Shown: piece after piece, positions 17,945 to 27,100 of the stretch
How the letters are laid out: each line of letters begins with the position of its first letter
Position numbering within the stretch: the first letter of the stretch is position 1
From: Arthrobacter sp. M4
Lineage (GTDB): Bacteria > Actinomycetota > Actinomycetes > Actinomycetales > Micrococcaceae
DNA length: 64,000 nt
Assembly: GCF_020251205.1 (NCBI RefSeq)
Contig: NZ_JAIWYX010000003.1
Location: 361,605 to 425,604 of the forward strand
Direction: 5' to 3'
Position numbers and translations under genes: made by a program
The notes under the pieces: generated by a model
Seen by the model: the letters and a program-made list of their open reading frames with translations, nothing else
What the model was told of the DNA's origin: nothing
The model's database searches: none

Positions 17945-18652
17945 CTAGGAATTCTCCTCTGGCTCAGGAGGCTTTCCGGCCAGCCGCTGCTTGACCACGG
18001 AAGCGTACTCGTCCACATATTCCTGGCCGGAAAGTCGCATCAATTCGTACATGATCTCGTCGGTCACGGAACGTTGGATCGCCCGATCTTCCTCCATGCC
18101 CTGGTAGCGGCCGAAATCCAGCGGCGGACCAAAGATCACTCCGATGCGTCGAATGTTGGGCACACGCTTGCCAATGGGTTGCACCTTGTCAGTCCCGATC
18201 ATCGCCACAGGCACCACGGGCACTCCGGTCTGCAAGGCAAGCTTTGCGACTCCCACTTTTCCCCGGTACAGCCTGGCATCGGGGCTCCGGGTACCCTCCG
18301 GGTAGATCCCCAGAAGACCTCCCGACTGGAGGACCGCCATCCCTGCTTTCAACGACACTTCGGAAGCGGCGCCGCCTGAGCGGTCCATTGGAAGCTGGTT
18401 GGTCAATCTGAAGAACAAGGCGGTGAGCCGCCCTTTGAGACCGGTTCCCGTGAAGTACTCGGACTTGGCAAGGAATATCACTGGCCGGGAAACCATCAGG
18501 GGAAGGAATATCGAGTCGGAGAACGACAAATGGTTGGAGGCCAGGATTGCCGCTCCGTGCTCGGGGACGTTGTCTAGTCCCTTCACCCAGGGCCGGAACA
18601 GCAGTTTGAGGATCGGTCCCAGGAAGATCCGCTTCATCACCCAATAGAACAC
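17945..18652 (-). CDS. 1-acyl-sn-glycerol-3-phosphate acyltransferase (PlsC family)
   Basis: Membrane-associated acyltransferase that makes phosphatidic acid from lysophosphatidic acid, as in the plsC family. The HX4D motif appears as NHLSFSDS, followed by a FLAKSEYF block and the substrate motif YPEGTRSPD. The 235-residue form from the GTG at 18652 is preceded by AAAGGACAAAC and begins MFYWVMKRIFLGP. Further upstream the frame stays open but runs into the start of the divergent hydrolase gene, so the longer form is unlikely. It corresponds to the Rv2182c position near aroG in M. tuberculosis. It is paralogous to the acyltransferase at 37606-38382. Confidence 0.9.
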   Translation of the reverse strand: MFYWVMKRIFLGPILKLLFRPWVKGLDNVPEHGAAILASNHLSFSDSIFLPLMVSRPVIFLAKSEYFTGTGLKGRLTALFFRLTNQLPMDRSGGAASEVSLKAGMAVLQSGGLLGIYPEGTRSPDARLYRGKVGVAKLALQTGVPVVPVAMIGTDKVQPIGKRVPNIRRIGVIFGPPLDFGRYQGMEEDRAIQRSVTDEIMYELMRLSGQEYVDEYASVVKQRLAGKPPEPEENS

Positions 18653-18763
18653 GTTTGTCCTTTGTCCGGCCGGTGGCCCGCGGCGTGCCCGGCAGTCCTC
18701 TGCGGCGTTGCACTGCAACCCTACTCTAGTGAGAATTGCCCGGAACAGTGACACGATGGACAC

Positions 18764-19552
18764 ATGACTGAAAGCAGCACCCAAGGGTCCCCTGCCGCAT
18801 TCTCGTATGCCGGCCACGGGTCCAGGGCTGCTTTTGGAGTCGCGATTTGCCATGGCTTTACCGGCAGTCCCTTGAGCGTCCTGCCGTGGGCGGAGCACCT
18901 GTCCAAGCTAGGCTTCGCCGTTGAGGTTCCTCTGTTACCGGGCCATGGGACTGACTGGCGGCAACTGGCCAAAAGCGGCTGGAAGGAATGGTATGGCTGT
19001 TTCGAGCGCTCATACCTCGCACTCGCCGGGCGCACCGAATCGACGTTCGTCGCGGGCCTGTCAATGGGCGGTGCCATAGCCATGAGGCTCGCTGCACGGC
19101 ATCCGGTGGCTGGCCTGGCACTCGTGAATCCCGGCCTAACCTTCTACGACCGACGGGTCCGCTTCGTCTCCATGCTCAAGTACGTGATGCCGACTACGGA
19201 TCCCATTGTTGAAGATGAACCAACGGCGGAAGCAACTGACGACGGCGACTATTCGCGCACACCGCTGGCGGCTGTCCACGAACTCCGAAAACTCTTCCAG
19301 TCCACCCGCCGCTCCCTGCCCGGCATCACGGCGCCGGCCGTCATCTTCGTATCAGCAGTAGACGCCGTTGTACCGCCGAACAGCGTGGGCCTCATCAAGC
19401 GTCACATCCGCTCCCGGGAGCTGCAGATTGTCCCGCTTCCGCATAGCGGGCACGTCGCGACGCTCGATATTGACGCACCGGTCATCTTCGACCAGTCCAC
19501 GGACTTTTTCCTCCGCCATGCCGCCTACCCGGTACCCTCGGAGTCATCATGA
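18764..19552 (+). CDS. Alpha/beta-hydrolase (carboxylesterase/lipase type), copy 1
   Basis: A 262-residue serine hydrolase with the alpha/beta fold. The oxyanion motif HGFTGSP is near residue 30, the nucleophile elbow GLSMG has Ser100, and the likely acid and base are Asp200 (FVSAVDAVVPP) and His230 (HSGHVATLD). It resembles the small Est30-like carboxylesterases and monoacylglycerol lipases, with a short cap. No signal peptide is seen, so it is probably cytoplasmic. It is followed by a close paralogue with an ATGA overlap. Flanking genes include an acyltransferase and an acyl-CoA synthetase, which suggests but does not prove a lipid substrate. Confidence 0.88.
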   Translation: MTESSTQGSPAAFSYAGHGSRAAFGVAICHGFTGSPLSVLPWAEHLSKLGFAVEVPLLPGHGTDWRQLAKSGWKEWYGCFERSYLALAGRTESTFVAGLSMGGAIAMRLAARHPVAGLALVNPGLTFYDRRVRFVSMLKYVMPTTDPIVEDEPTAEATDDGDYSRTPLAAVHELRKLFQSTRRSLPGITAPAVIFVSAVDAVVPPNSVGLIKRHIRSRELQIVPLPHSGHVATLDIDAPVIFDQSTDFFLRHAAYPVPSESS

Positions 19553-20364
19553 GCCCACAACCAGACCACACCCCCTTCACCAGTCCTCATACTGGCGCCG
19601 GCCCGCGGATCGGCGTCGTTCTGTCCCATGGGTTCACCGGAAGCCCACACGGCGTCCGGCCCTGGGCCGAGGCCTTGGCGGCGGAGGGCTTCGCCGTGCG
19701 CGTGCCACTTCTGCCGGGCCACGGAACCACCTGGCAGGACATGGCAACGCGACGCTGGCAGGAGTGGCACACCGCCGTCGACGACGCATACCGGGAACTG
19801 GCGGCCGAAAGTGACCTGGTCTTCGCGGCGGGCCTGTCAATGGGAGCTACCCTGGCCCTCCGTATCGCAGCCACACGGCCGGTTGCCGGAACGATCATCG
19901 TGAACCCCGGCCTCAACATCGATGATCCCCGGGTAGCCATAGTGGGCGCGCTCAAATACGTCCTCAAGACAACGCCGGGCATAGCCAACGACATCCTCAA
20001 GCCCGACCAGGACGAGGGTGCCTACGCCCGCACACCCGTCGCGGCGGCCCACGAGCTCAAGAAGCTCTACAAGGACACACTCAAGCTGTTGCCGCGTATC
20101 TCCGCGCCGGTCCGCGTGTTCCGTTCCACCACTGACCACGTCATGTCGGACGCAAGCATGGACCTGCTGCGCAAACGGCTCACCAATGCACCGTTAGAGG
20201 TGAGCCTGCTGCACAACAGCTACCACGTAGCCACACTGGACAACGACGCTCCTGAGATCTTCCGCGGCTCGGTTGACTTCATCCGCCGCATTGCGGACCA
20301 AGTGGCAGGCACAGCTGCCGGAAGCGGTGCTGCCGCGAAGGACGCCTTCAATGAACAGGCCTGA
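19549..20364 (+). CDS. Alpha/beta-hydrolase (carboxylesterase/lipase type), copy 2
   Basis: Paralogue of the preceding hydrolase with the same architecture over 271 residues. HGFTGSP is near residue 27, GLSMG has Ser97, Asp196 lies in STTDHVMSD and His226 in NSYHVATLD. The two proteins share blocks such as PLLPGHGT, INPGL-like strand ends and a HELxKL helix, so they arose by tandem duplication. The ATG overlaps the stop of copy 1, so both are made from one mRNA. The gene also overlaps the start of the downstream membrane protein by 14 bases. No export signal. Substrate unknown. Confidence 0.88.
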   Translation: MSPQPDHTPFTSPHTGAGPRIGVVLSHGFTGSPHGVRPWAEALAAEGFAVRVPLLPGHGTTWQDMATRRWQEWHTAVDDAYRELAAESDLVFAAGLSMGATLALRIAATRPVAGTIIVNPGLNIDDPRVAIVGALKYVLKTTPGIANDILKPDQDEGAYARTPVAAAHELKKLYKDTLKLLPRISAPVRVFRSTTDHVMSDASMDLLRKRLTNAPLEVSLLHNSYHVATLDNDAPEIFRGSVDFIRRIADQVAGTAAGSGAAAKDAFNEQA

Positions 20365-20899
20365 CTCAAACTCAGCCGACCAGAGCGCCAACCGGGACGA
20401 AGATGCGGTGTGGCTCGACCTCGTTGCACGGTTGGAGGCCACAGACTCAAGTTCCGTTGGCTCGCCCGACGAGCCCACCTTGCCCGGCCGGGCTGTCATT
20501 CCGGAGGTTGACAGTGGATCGGCCTCCCCGCCGTCTTCCGGCGTTTCCTTCCAGGACTTCGATCCCCTGGGCCTGTCCCGCCGCCTGCCGGCAGAACCGC
20601 CCGAGCCTGAACCGAGTGGTATGGCCGAGCCCGGCCCTCGTGACTACGAGGCCGACGACGATGAGGGCTTTGTGCCCGAAGAACCTCCCAGCCTCGAGGG
20701 TGTGGAGCCGCTTGTAGTCCTCGCCTGGCTTGGCGCGGTTGGTGGACCAATCGCTTTACTGCTGTCTGCGATGTTCTGGCGCTCGGCTCCGCTGGCAGCG
20801 ATCCTGGGCATCGTGGCAGCCTTCGCGGCGTCCGTCATCTTCCTGATCATGCGCCTTCCGCAGGAGAAAGACGACAACGACGACGGCGCCCGCGTCTAA
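20351..20899 (+). CDS. Membrane protein of unknown function, coupled to the hydrolase pair
   Basis: A 182-residue protein starting at the ATG at 20351, inside the last codons of hydrolase copy 2. Residues 1-115 are acidic, Pro/Ser-rich and probably disordered cytoplasmic sequence. Two hydrophobic spans lie at about 119-140 and 147-168, followed by a short charged tail (QEKDDNDDGARV). The layout suggests a small membrane-anchored partner or scaffold. I do not recognise the family. An upstream start at 20273 in the same frame would bury the gene deep in the hydrolase and has no ribosome binding site. Its stop lies 4 bp from that of the convergent ROK kinase gene. Confidence 0.78.
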   Translation: MNRPDSNSADQSANRDEDAVWLDLVARLEATDSSSVGSPDEPTLPGRAVIPEVDSGSASPPSSGVSFQDFDPLGLSRRLPAEPPEPEPSGMAEPGPRDYEADDDEGFVPEEPPSLEGVEPLVVLAWLGAVGGPIALLLSAMFWRSAPLAAILGIVAAFAASVIFLIMRLPQEKDDNDDGARV

Positions 20900-20903
20900 G
20901 GCA

Positions 20904-21998
20904 TCAACGTGAGGCAGCAACCCTGGAGAGGTCGGCGGCGCCAATCAGCCCGGCGCGGGGACCGAGTGCTGCCAAGGCAATAGTTGCCGGGGGTCGGAAG
21001 CCACGACCTGTGAGGTTTCTGGCGAATGCCCTGCGTGCGGGAGCCACAAGCAATTCGCCGGCGTCGCACAGTCCACCGCCAATAACGAACTTCCCCGGGT
21101 CCAGGGCCGCAGCAAGGTTCGCCAGGCCAAGGCCCAGCCATTCCCCCACGTCTTCCAGCAACTCTCGGGAGGCCGCGTCGCCCGCCCTGGCGAGTTCCGT
21201 GACGGTAATGCCTGAGATCGTGTCCGGGTTGCCGTTGGCCGCCCTCAGGAGTTCCTGTGCAACCGGGGAATTGGCCCGCGCGAGTTCCCTGGCTTCACGG
21301 CCAAGCGCATTCCCCGAGGCGTACTGTTCCCAGCAGCCACGGTTTCCGCATTCGCAGCGGTGCCCGCCGGGAACGATGATCTGGTGGCCAAACTCCCCCG
21401 CCACACCCCACCGTCCGCGTTCCACACGCCCGTCGATGACCATGGCGCCGCCGATCCCCGTTCCGAGCGTGATGCAAACCAGCCGGTCCTCACCCTGGCC
21501 CGCACCAAAGCGCCATTCCGCCCAAGCGGCCGCATCGGCGTCGTTGGCCAGCAGTACCGGGCGACGGAGCAGGCGCTCCAGGTTCTCCCGGAGGGGCTCA
21601 TTACGCCAGGCGAGGTGCGGGCTGAACAGCACAGTGCCGCCGTCGAGGTCCATCCACCCGGCAGCACCGATGCCAACCGAGCCGATGGCGTGGTCTGAAC
21701 TGAGCTCATCGACGAGTTCCACAATGACCTGCTCCACGGCCCGGGGGTCCGTGCCGGGGGTCAGCCGCCGGGCCTCCCGAATCACTGCCCCGGAGCGGTC
21801 CACCACGCCGGCCGCCACCTTGGTGCCGCCGATATCGATTCCGATGGCGAGCCCGGACTCCGCGCGGGCTCCGCGTCCCACCTTGCCGTGCACGGCTGCG
21901 GAGCGGATGGCCCTTGTTGACGACCCGGCCCAGGCATCCTGGCGGCGCGCGGCCACTCGGGCGGAGTGCGGGTTCCTGCGGGATCGTTCTGCGTGCAT
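20904..21998 (-). CDS. ROK-family sugar kinase, probable glucokinase
   Basis: Cytoplasmic ATP-dependent sugar kinase; actinobacterial ROK glucokinases phosphorylate glucose at C6. The ATP motif IDIGGTK is at residues 54-60, the catalytic Asp is in NDADAAAWAEW (D153), GEFGH at 201-205 contributes the zinc His, and C215-E-C217-G-N-R-G-C222 is the ROK zinc site. The 364-residue form starts at the ATG at 21998. The -10 element TAGGAT lies 7 nt before it, and the alternative ATG at 22007 would overlap that element. A 48-residue basic N-terminal extension precedes the kinase core, which is longer than usual. Regulatory ROK proteins have an HTH domain; none is evident here. Confidence 0.88.
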   Translation of the reverse strand: MHAERSRRNPHSARVAARRQDAWAGSSTRAIRSAAVHGKVGRGARAESGLAIGIDIGGTKVAAGVVDRSGAVIREARRLTPGTDPRAVEQVIVELVDELSSDHAIGSVGIGAAGWMDLDGGTVLFSPHLAWRNEPLRENLERLLRRPVLLANDADAAAWAEWRFGAGQGEDRLVCITLGTGIGGAMVIDGRVERGRWGVAGEFGHQIIVPGGHRCECGNRGCWEQYASGNALGREARELARANSPVAQELLRAANGNPDTISGITVTELARAGDAASRELLEDVGEWLGLGLANLAAALDPGKFVIGGGLCDAGELLVAPARRAFARNLTGRGFRPPATIALAALGPRAGLIGAADLSRVAASR

Positions 21999-22005
21999 GG
22001 AATCC

Positions 22006-22011
22006 ATCCTA
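22006..22011 (-). promoter_or_regulatory. Leaderless-type -10 element of the ROK kinase gene
   Basis: TAGGAT on the minus strand, 7 nt before the ATG at 21998. It decides the start codon, because the upstream ATG at 22007 overlaps it. Confidence 0.55.
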
Positions 22012-22098
22012 GGGCGGCAATGCCGGCACCTCCGGGACCCGGGATACCGATTGGCAGTTTCGACACAAGTGGCGCCCGGGTCCCATACCACCTAAAGT

Positions 22099-22110
22099 TA
22101 CTGGCCAGTA
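22099..22110. promoter_or_regulatory. Palindrome upstream of the acyl-CoA synthetase gene
   Basis: TACTGGCCAGTA is a perfect 12-bp palindrome about 85 bp before the start of the acyl-CoA synthetase gene and about 90 bp before the ROK start. Its size and symmetry fit a TetR-type operator. No cognate regulator gene is in the window. Confidence 0.4.
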
Positions 22111-22194
22111 GGTGAAATAGGACACAGCTTGATCAGACGGCGTACTAGAGTTAGAGCAGCCCCGTTATGGTCTGTGGATATCAAAGGAGCTATC

Positions 22195-24003
22195 GTGCGT
22201 GAATTTGCTGTTCCGCCCCTCGTCAGTGTGGCCCCCGAAACCAACATCACGGACCTTGTGCTCCGCCAGGCAGCAAAGCCCAGCAACCCGGTTCTCTTCT
22301 CCCGGCTGAACTCCGCCGGGCAATGGCAGCATATCCGGGCTGTGGACTTCCTGGCCGATGTCAGGGACCTGGCCAAGGGGCTCATCGCGAGCGGCATTGG
22401 CCCGGGCGATCGGGTAGGCATCATGTCCAGGACACGGTACGAATGGTCGCTCGTGGATTTTGCGATCTGGTTCGCCGGCGGGGTCTCCGTGCCAATCTAC
22501 GAAACGTCTTCACCGTCGCAAGTTGCCTGGAACCTCGGTGACTCCGGAGCCGTGGCTGCCTTCGGCGAGGCCGCACATCACGAGGACATCATCAGGCAGG
22601 CCGTCGCAGCCCAGGGCCTCGGCGTCCTCAACGTCTGGCAATTGGAAGGCGCGGGCCTCGAAGCCCTGCGCTCGGCAGGCAGCGGGGTCAGTGACGAGGA
22701 GCTTGAGGAACGGCGCAGCAAAGCAAAGCTCGACGACCTGGCCACCATCATCTACACCTCAGGCACTACTGGGCGCCCCAAGGGATGCGAGCTGACCCAC
22801 GGCAACTTCGTCGAACTCTCGGAGAACGCACTCGCCGCCCTGGGAATGATCGTCAATGAGAACGCGCGCACCATTATGTTCCTTCCGTTGGCCCACGTCT
22901 TTGCACGGTTCATTTCGGTGCTTGCCGTAGCAGCGGGGACTCAGGTGGCCCACACTCCGGACATCAAGAACCTGCTTTCAGACCTGCAAAGCTTCCAGCC
23001 AACCTTCATCCTTGCGGTGCCGCGTGTGTTCGAAAAGGTCTATAATTCGGCCCTGACCAAAGCGGAGGACGGCGGAAAGGGCCCCATCTTCCACAGGGCG
23101 GTGGACACCGCCATTGCCTACTCCAAGGCGCGGCAGGCTGGTTCGGTGGGACTGGGCCTGAGGCTTCGGCATGCGCTGTTCGACCGCCTTGTCTACGGCA
23201 AGCTGCGCCACGCCATGGGTGGCCATGTGGCACACGCGGTGTCCGGCGGCGGTCCGCTAGGCGAGCGACTCGGCCACTTCTTCCAAGGCATCGGCCTGCA
23301 GATCCTGGAAGGCTACGGCCTCACGGAAACAACGGCGCCCGTGTCGGTTAACACGCCGTCGCTCATCAAGATCGGCACGGTCGGCTCGCCACTCCCCGGC
23401 AACGCGGTAAGAATCGCCGATGACGGCGAGGTACTGGTCAAGGGCGTCTGCGTTATGCGCGGCTACTACAAGCGCGATGACCTCGCCGCCGAAACGTTCG
23501 ACGACGGCTGGTTCCGGACGGGTGACATCGGTGAACTGGATTCGCAGGGCTTCCTCAAGATCACCGGGCGCAAGAAAGAAATCATCGTCACCGCTGGCGG
23601 CAAGAACGTGGTCCCCGCGCAGCTTGAGGACCAGATCCGGGCAGACGCTTTGGTCTCTCAAGTGCTGGTGGTTGGTGATAACCGACCGTTCGTCGGGGCG
23701 CTGGTGACCTTGGACCAGGAGGCGCTGCCGGGTTGGCTGGAGCGGCATGGCCTTCCGTCCGGCACCACGCTGGAGGATGCCAAGAACAACGCGACCGTCA
23801 AGGCAGCAGTCCAGGAGCTCATCACCAAGGCCAACCAGTCGGTCTCCCAGGCCGAGGCCATCAAGGCATTCCGGATTGTGCCATCCGACTTCACGGAGGC
23901 GTCGGGCCATCTGACCCCTTCCATGAAGGTCAAACGGGCACAGGTTATGAAGGACTTCGAGAACGTCATCGAGGAGATGTACGCCGCTCCGAAGCCTTCC
24001 TAG
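22195..24003 (+). CDS. Long-chain fatty acid--CoA ligase (FadD15 type)
   Basis: Adenylate-forming enzyme that activates long-chain fatty acids to acyl-CoA through an acyl-AMP. The ATP/AMP motif is YTSGTTGRPKG, followed by YGLTET in the A5 region and the fatty-acyl-CoA synthetase signature DGWFRTGDIG...LKITGRKKE. The C-terminal Lys is in the family position TPSMKVKR. The GTG at 22195 gives 602 residues and is preceded by AAAGGAGC; the frame is open upstream without similarity. By position it corresponds to Rv2187 (fadD15), also downstream of the pknL-aroG region in M. tuberculosis. Likely cytoplasmic or membrane-peripheral. Confidence 0.93.
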   Translation: MREFAVPPLVSVAPETNITDLVLRQAAKPSNPVLFSRLNSAGQWQHIRAVDFLADVRDLAKGLIASGIGPGDRVGIMSRTRYEWSLVDFAIWFAGGVSVPIYETSSPSQVAWNLGDSGAVAAFGEAAHHEDIIRQAVAAQGLGVLNVWQLEGAGLEALRSAGSGVSDEELEERRSKAKLDDLATIIYTSGTTGRPKGCELTHGNFVELSENALAALGMIVNENARTIMFLPLAHVFARFISVLAVAAGTQVAHTPDIKNLLSDLQSFQPTFILAVPRVFEKVYNSALTKAEDGGKGPIFHRAVDTAIAYSKARQAGSVGLGLRLRHALFDRLVYGKLRHAMGGHVAHAVSGGGPLGERLGHFFQGIGLQILEGYGLTETTAPVSVNTPSLIKIGTVGSPLPGNAVRIADDGEVLVKGVCVMRGYYKRDDLAAETFDDGWFRTGDIGELDSQGFLKITGRKKEIIVTAGGKNVVPAQLEDQIRADALVSQVLVVGDNRPFVGALVTLDQEALPGWLERHGLPSGTTLEDAKNNATVKAAVQELITKANQSVSQAEAIKAFRIVPSDFTEASGHLTPSMKVKRAQVMKDFENVIEEMYAAPKPS

Positions 24004-24047
24004 GCCTCTCCAGGAGCGGCGGACTTCCAAGCGATTCGCATGATGGC

Positions 24048-24090
24048 AAGGCAGCGGGCCCCGGGCGTTACGCCCGGGGCCCGCTGCCTT
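24048..24090. terminator. Bidirectional terminator between fadD15-like gene and pyc
   Basis: A perfect 20-bp GC-rich stem (24048-24067 with 24071-24090) around a TTA loop, AAGG at one end and CCTT at the other, sits between two convergent genes. T tracts are short. Confidence 0.85.
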
Positions 24091-24106
24091 GTGCTGGGTT
24101 GTGAAG

Positions 24107-27100
24107 TTACTCGACGACGATCAGCAGGTCGCCACCCTGGACCTGCTCGACGGCGGAGATCGCCAGGCGCGTCACGGTACCGGCCACCGGGGTGGTGATG
24201 GAAGCTTCCATCTTCATGGCTTCGATGGTTGCCACCGTGTCACCTGCGTTGACCTTGTCGCCGGCCTTGACGGTCACAGTAACAGCGCCGGCAAACGGAG
24301 CTGCCACATGGCCGGGCTGGCCGGGGTCAGCCTTCTCTGCGGTCTTGACGTTGCTGACCACTGAACGGTCGCGGACCACAACAGGGCGTGACTGGCCGTT
24401 GAGCGTGCACATGACCGTGCGCATGCCCTTCTCGTCAGGCTCGGAGATAGCCTCGAGGGACGCGATGAGCCGAACACCCTTCTCCAGGGTGAACACATGC
24501 TCCTGTCCGCGCTGGAAACCGTAGAGGTAGTCACGGGTGTCCAAGACGGACAGGTTGCCGTACGTCTCCACGCTCTTCTGGTAGTCCTTCGTCGGACCAG
24601 GGAAGAGCAGGCGGTTGAGGGTGTGGCGCCGGGTCTTGGAGTCGCCCGTGAGCGCTGTGGAATCCTCGGCCGACAGTTCTGCGTCGCGGACCTTGATGCT
24701 CCGGCCCTGAAGGGCTTTGCTTCGGAACGGCTCGGGCCAGCCTCCGGGCGGGTCACCGAGTTCGCCGGACAGGAATCCGATGACCGAGTCCGGGATGTCG
24801 TAGTTCTGCGGGTTCTCGTTGAAGTCCGCCGGGTCGGCGTTGAGGCCCACGAGGTGCAGGGCAAGGTCACCGACCACCTTGGACGACGGCGTCACCTTCA
24901 CAAGGCGACCCAGGATCCGGTCCGCAGCGGTGTACATGTCCTCGATGGCTTCAAAGCGTTCGCCCAGGCCCAGCGCGATGGCCTGCTGACGCAGGTTGGA
25001 CAGCTGGCCGCCGGGGATCTCGTGCTGGTAGACGCGGCCTGTCGGACCCGGGAGACCCGACTCAAACGGTGCGTAGACGCGTCGCACGGCCTCCCAGTAC
25101 GGCTCAAGGGCGCTGACATTGGCCAGGCTCAGGCCGGTGTCCCGCGGTGTGTGGGCCAGGGCCGCCACGAGCGCGGACGCTGCGGGCTGGCTAGTGGTGC
25201 CGGCCAGCGAGGCGGAGGCGACGTCAACGGCGTCGACCCCTGCTTCCACGGCGGCAAGCAGCGTAGCCAGCTGCCCACCGGCAGTGTCGTGGGTGTGCAG
25301 GTGGACGGGGAGGTCGAAGCGCTCACGCAGCGCGGACACAAGCTTGGCGGCAGCTGCAGGCCGCAGCAGGCCGGCCATGTCCTTGATGGCCAGGATGTGG
25401 GCCCCGGCGTCGACGATCTTCTGGGCCAAGTCCAGGTAGTAGTCAAGCGTGTACAGCGTCTCGTTCGGGTCGAGAAGGTCGCCGGTGTAGCACAGGGCCA
25501 CCTCTGCCACCGCGGTGCCGGTCGCCCGGACGGCGCGGATGGCCGGAGCCATCTGGTTGACGTCGTTGAGCGCATCGAAGATGCGGAAGATGTCAATCCC
25601 CGTGGCTGCGGCCTCATTGATGAAGGCCTCGGTGACTTCCTCCGGGTAGGGCGTGTAGCCCACCGTGTTGCGTCCGCGGAGCAGCATCTGGATACAGATG
25701 TTCGGCATGGCCTTGCGAAGGGCAGCCAGGCGGTCCCACGGGTCTTCGCCAAGGAAGCGCAGGGCCACGTCGTAGGTGGCACCACCCCACGCCTCGACTG
25801 AGAGCAGTTGCGGAAGCAGGGTGGAGACAGGGGGTGCGGCGGCCACGAGGTCCCGGGTGCGGACGCGGGTGGCGAGCAGCGACTGGTGGGCGTCGCGGAA
25901 AGTCGTATCCGTCACTGCGAGGGCGTTCTGGTCCCGCAGGGCCTTCGCGAAGCCTTCCGGGCCAAGTTCCAGGAGACGCTGCCGGGATCCGGCCGGAGCC
26001 GTACCGGTCACCTTGGGCAGTTTCGACGCCGGGTCTGACGCGACTTTGAGGTCGCCGTTGGGCTTGTTCACCGTGACGTCGGCAAGCCAAGTGAGGAGCT
26101 TGGTGCCACGGTCGGCAGAAACCCTGGCCTTGAGCAGTTCGGGCCGCTCATCGATGAATGAGGTGGCGACGTTTCCGGCCACGAAGTCCTTGTCGTCGAG
26201 GACTGCCTGCAGGAACGGGATGTTGGTGGAGACACCGCGGATACGGAATTCCGCGAGTGCGCGGCGCGCACGGGCGACTGCTGCGGGGTAGTCCCGGCCG
26301 CGACAGGTTAGCTTGACCAGCATGGAGTCGAAGTGGGGGCTGATCTCCGCACCCGAGTACACCGTACCGCCGTCGAGCCGGACGCCCGCGCCGCCGGCGG
26401 AGCGGTAGCCGGTGATCTTTCCGACGTCGGGCCGGAAGCCGTTGGCGGGGTCTTCGGTGGTAATGCGGCACTGCAGGGCAGCACCCTTGATGGAGATGCT
26501 CTCCTGGCTCAGGCCAAGGTCAGCCAGGGTCTCCCCTGACGCGATGCGCATCTGTGCTTGGACCAGGTCAACATCCGTGATTTCCTCCGTCACGGTGTGC
26601 TCCACCTGGATGCGGGGGTTCATCTCGATGAACACGTGCTGGCCGGCGCGCTCACCCGCAGTGTCGACGAGGAATTCGACGGTGCCGGCGTTGACGTACT
26701 TGAGGGCCTTCGCGAACGCCACGGCGTCGCGGTACAGAGCCTGGCGGATCGAATCATCCAGCTGGGGAGCCGGCGCGATCTCGATGACTTTCTGGTGGCG
26801 GCGCTGCAGCGAGCAGTCGCGCTCAAACAGGTGGATGACATTGCCCTCGGCGTCGGCCAAGATCTGGACCTCGATGTGTCGCGGCCGGAGTACGGCCTGC
26901 TCCAGGAACATCGTCGGGTCGCCGAAGGCGGCGTCAGCTTCGCGCATGGCGGACTTGAGCGCCTCCGGAAGAGCTTCCCGGGTTTCCACCCGCCGCATTC
27001 CGCGGCCGCCGCCACCGGCAACCGCCTTCGCAAAAATGGGGAAGCCAATTCCATCCGCCGCTGCAATCAGCTCGTCCAGATCCTTGGACGGTGCGCTGGA

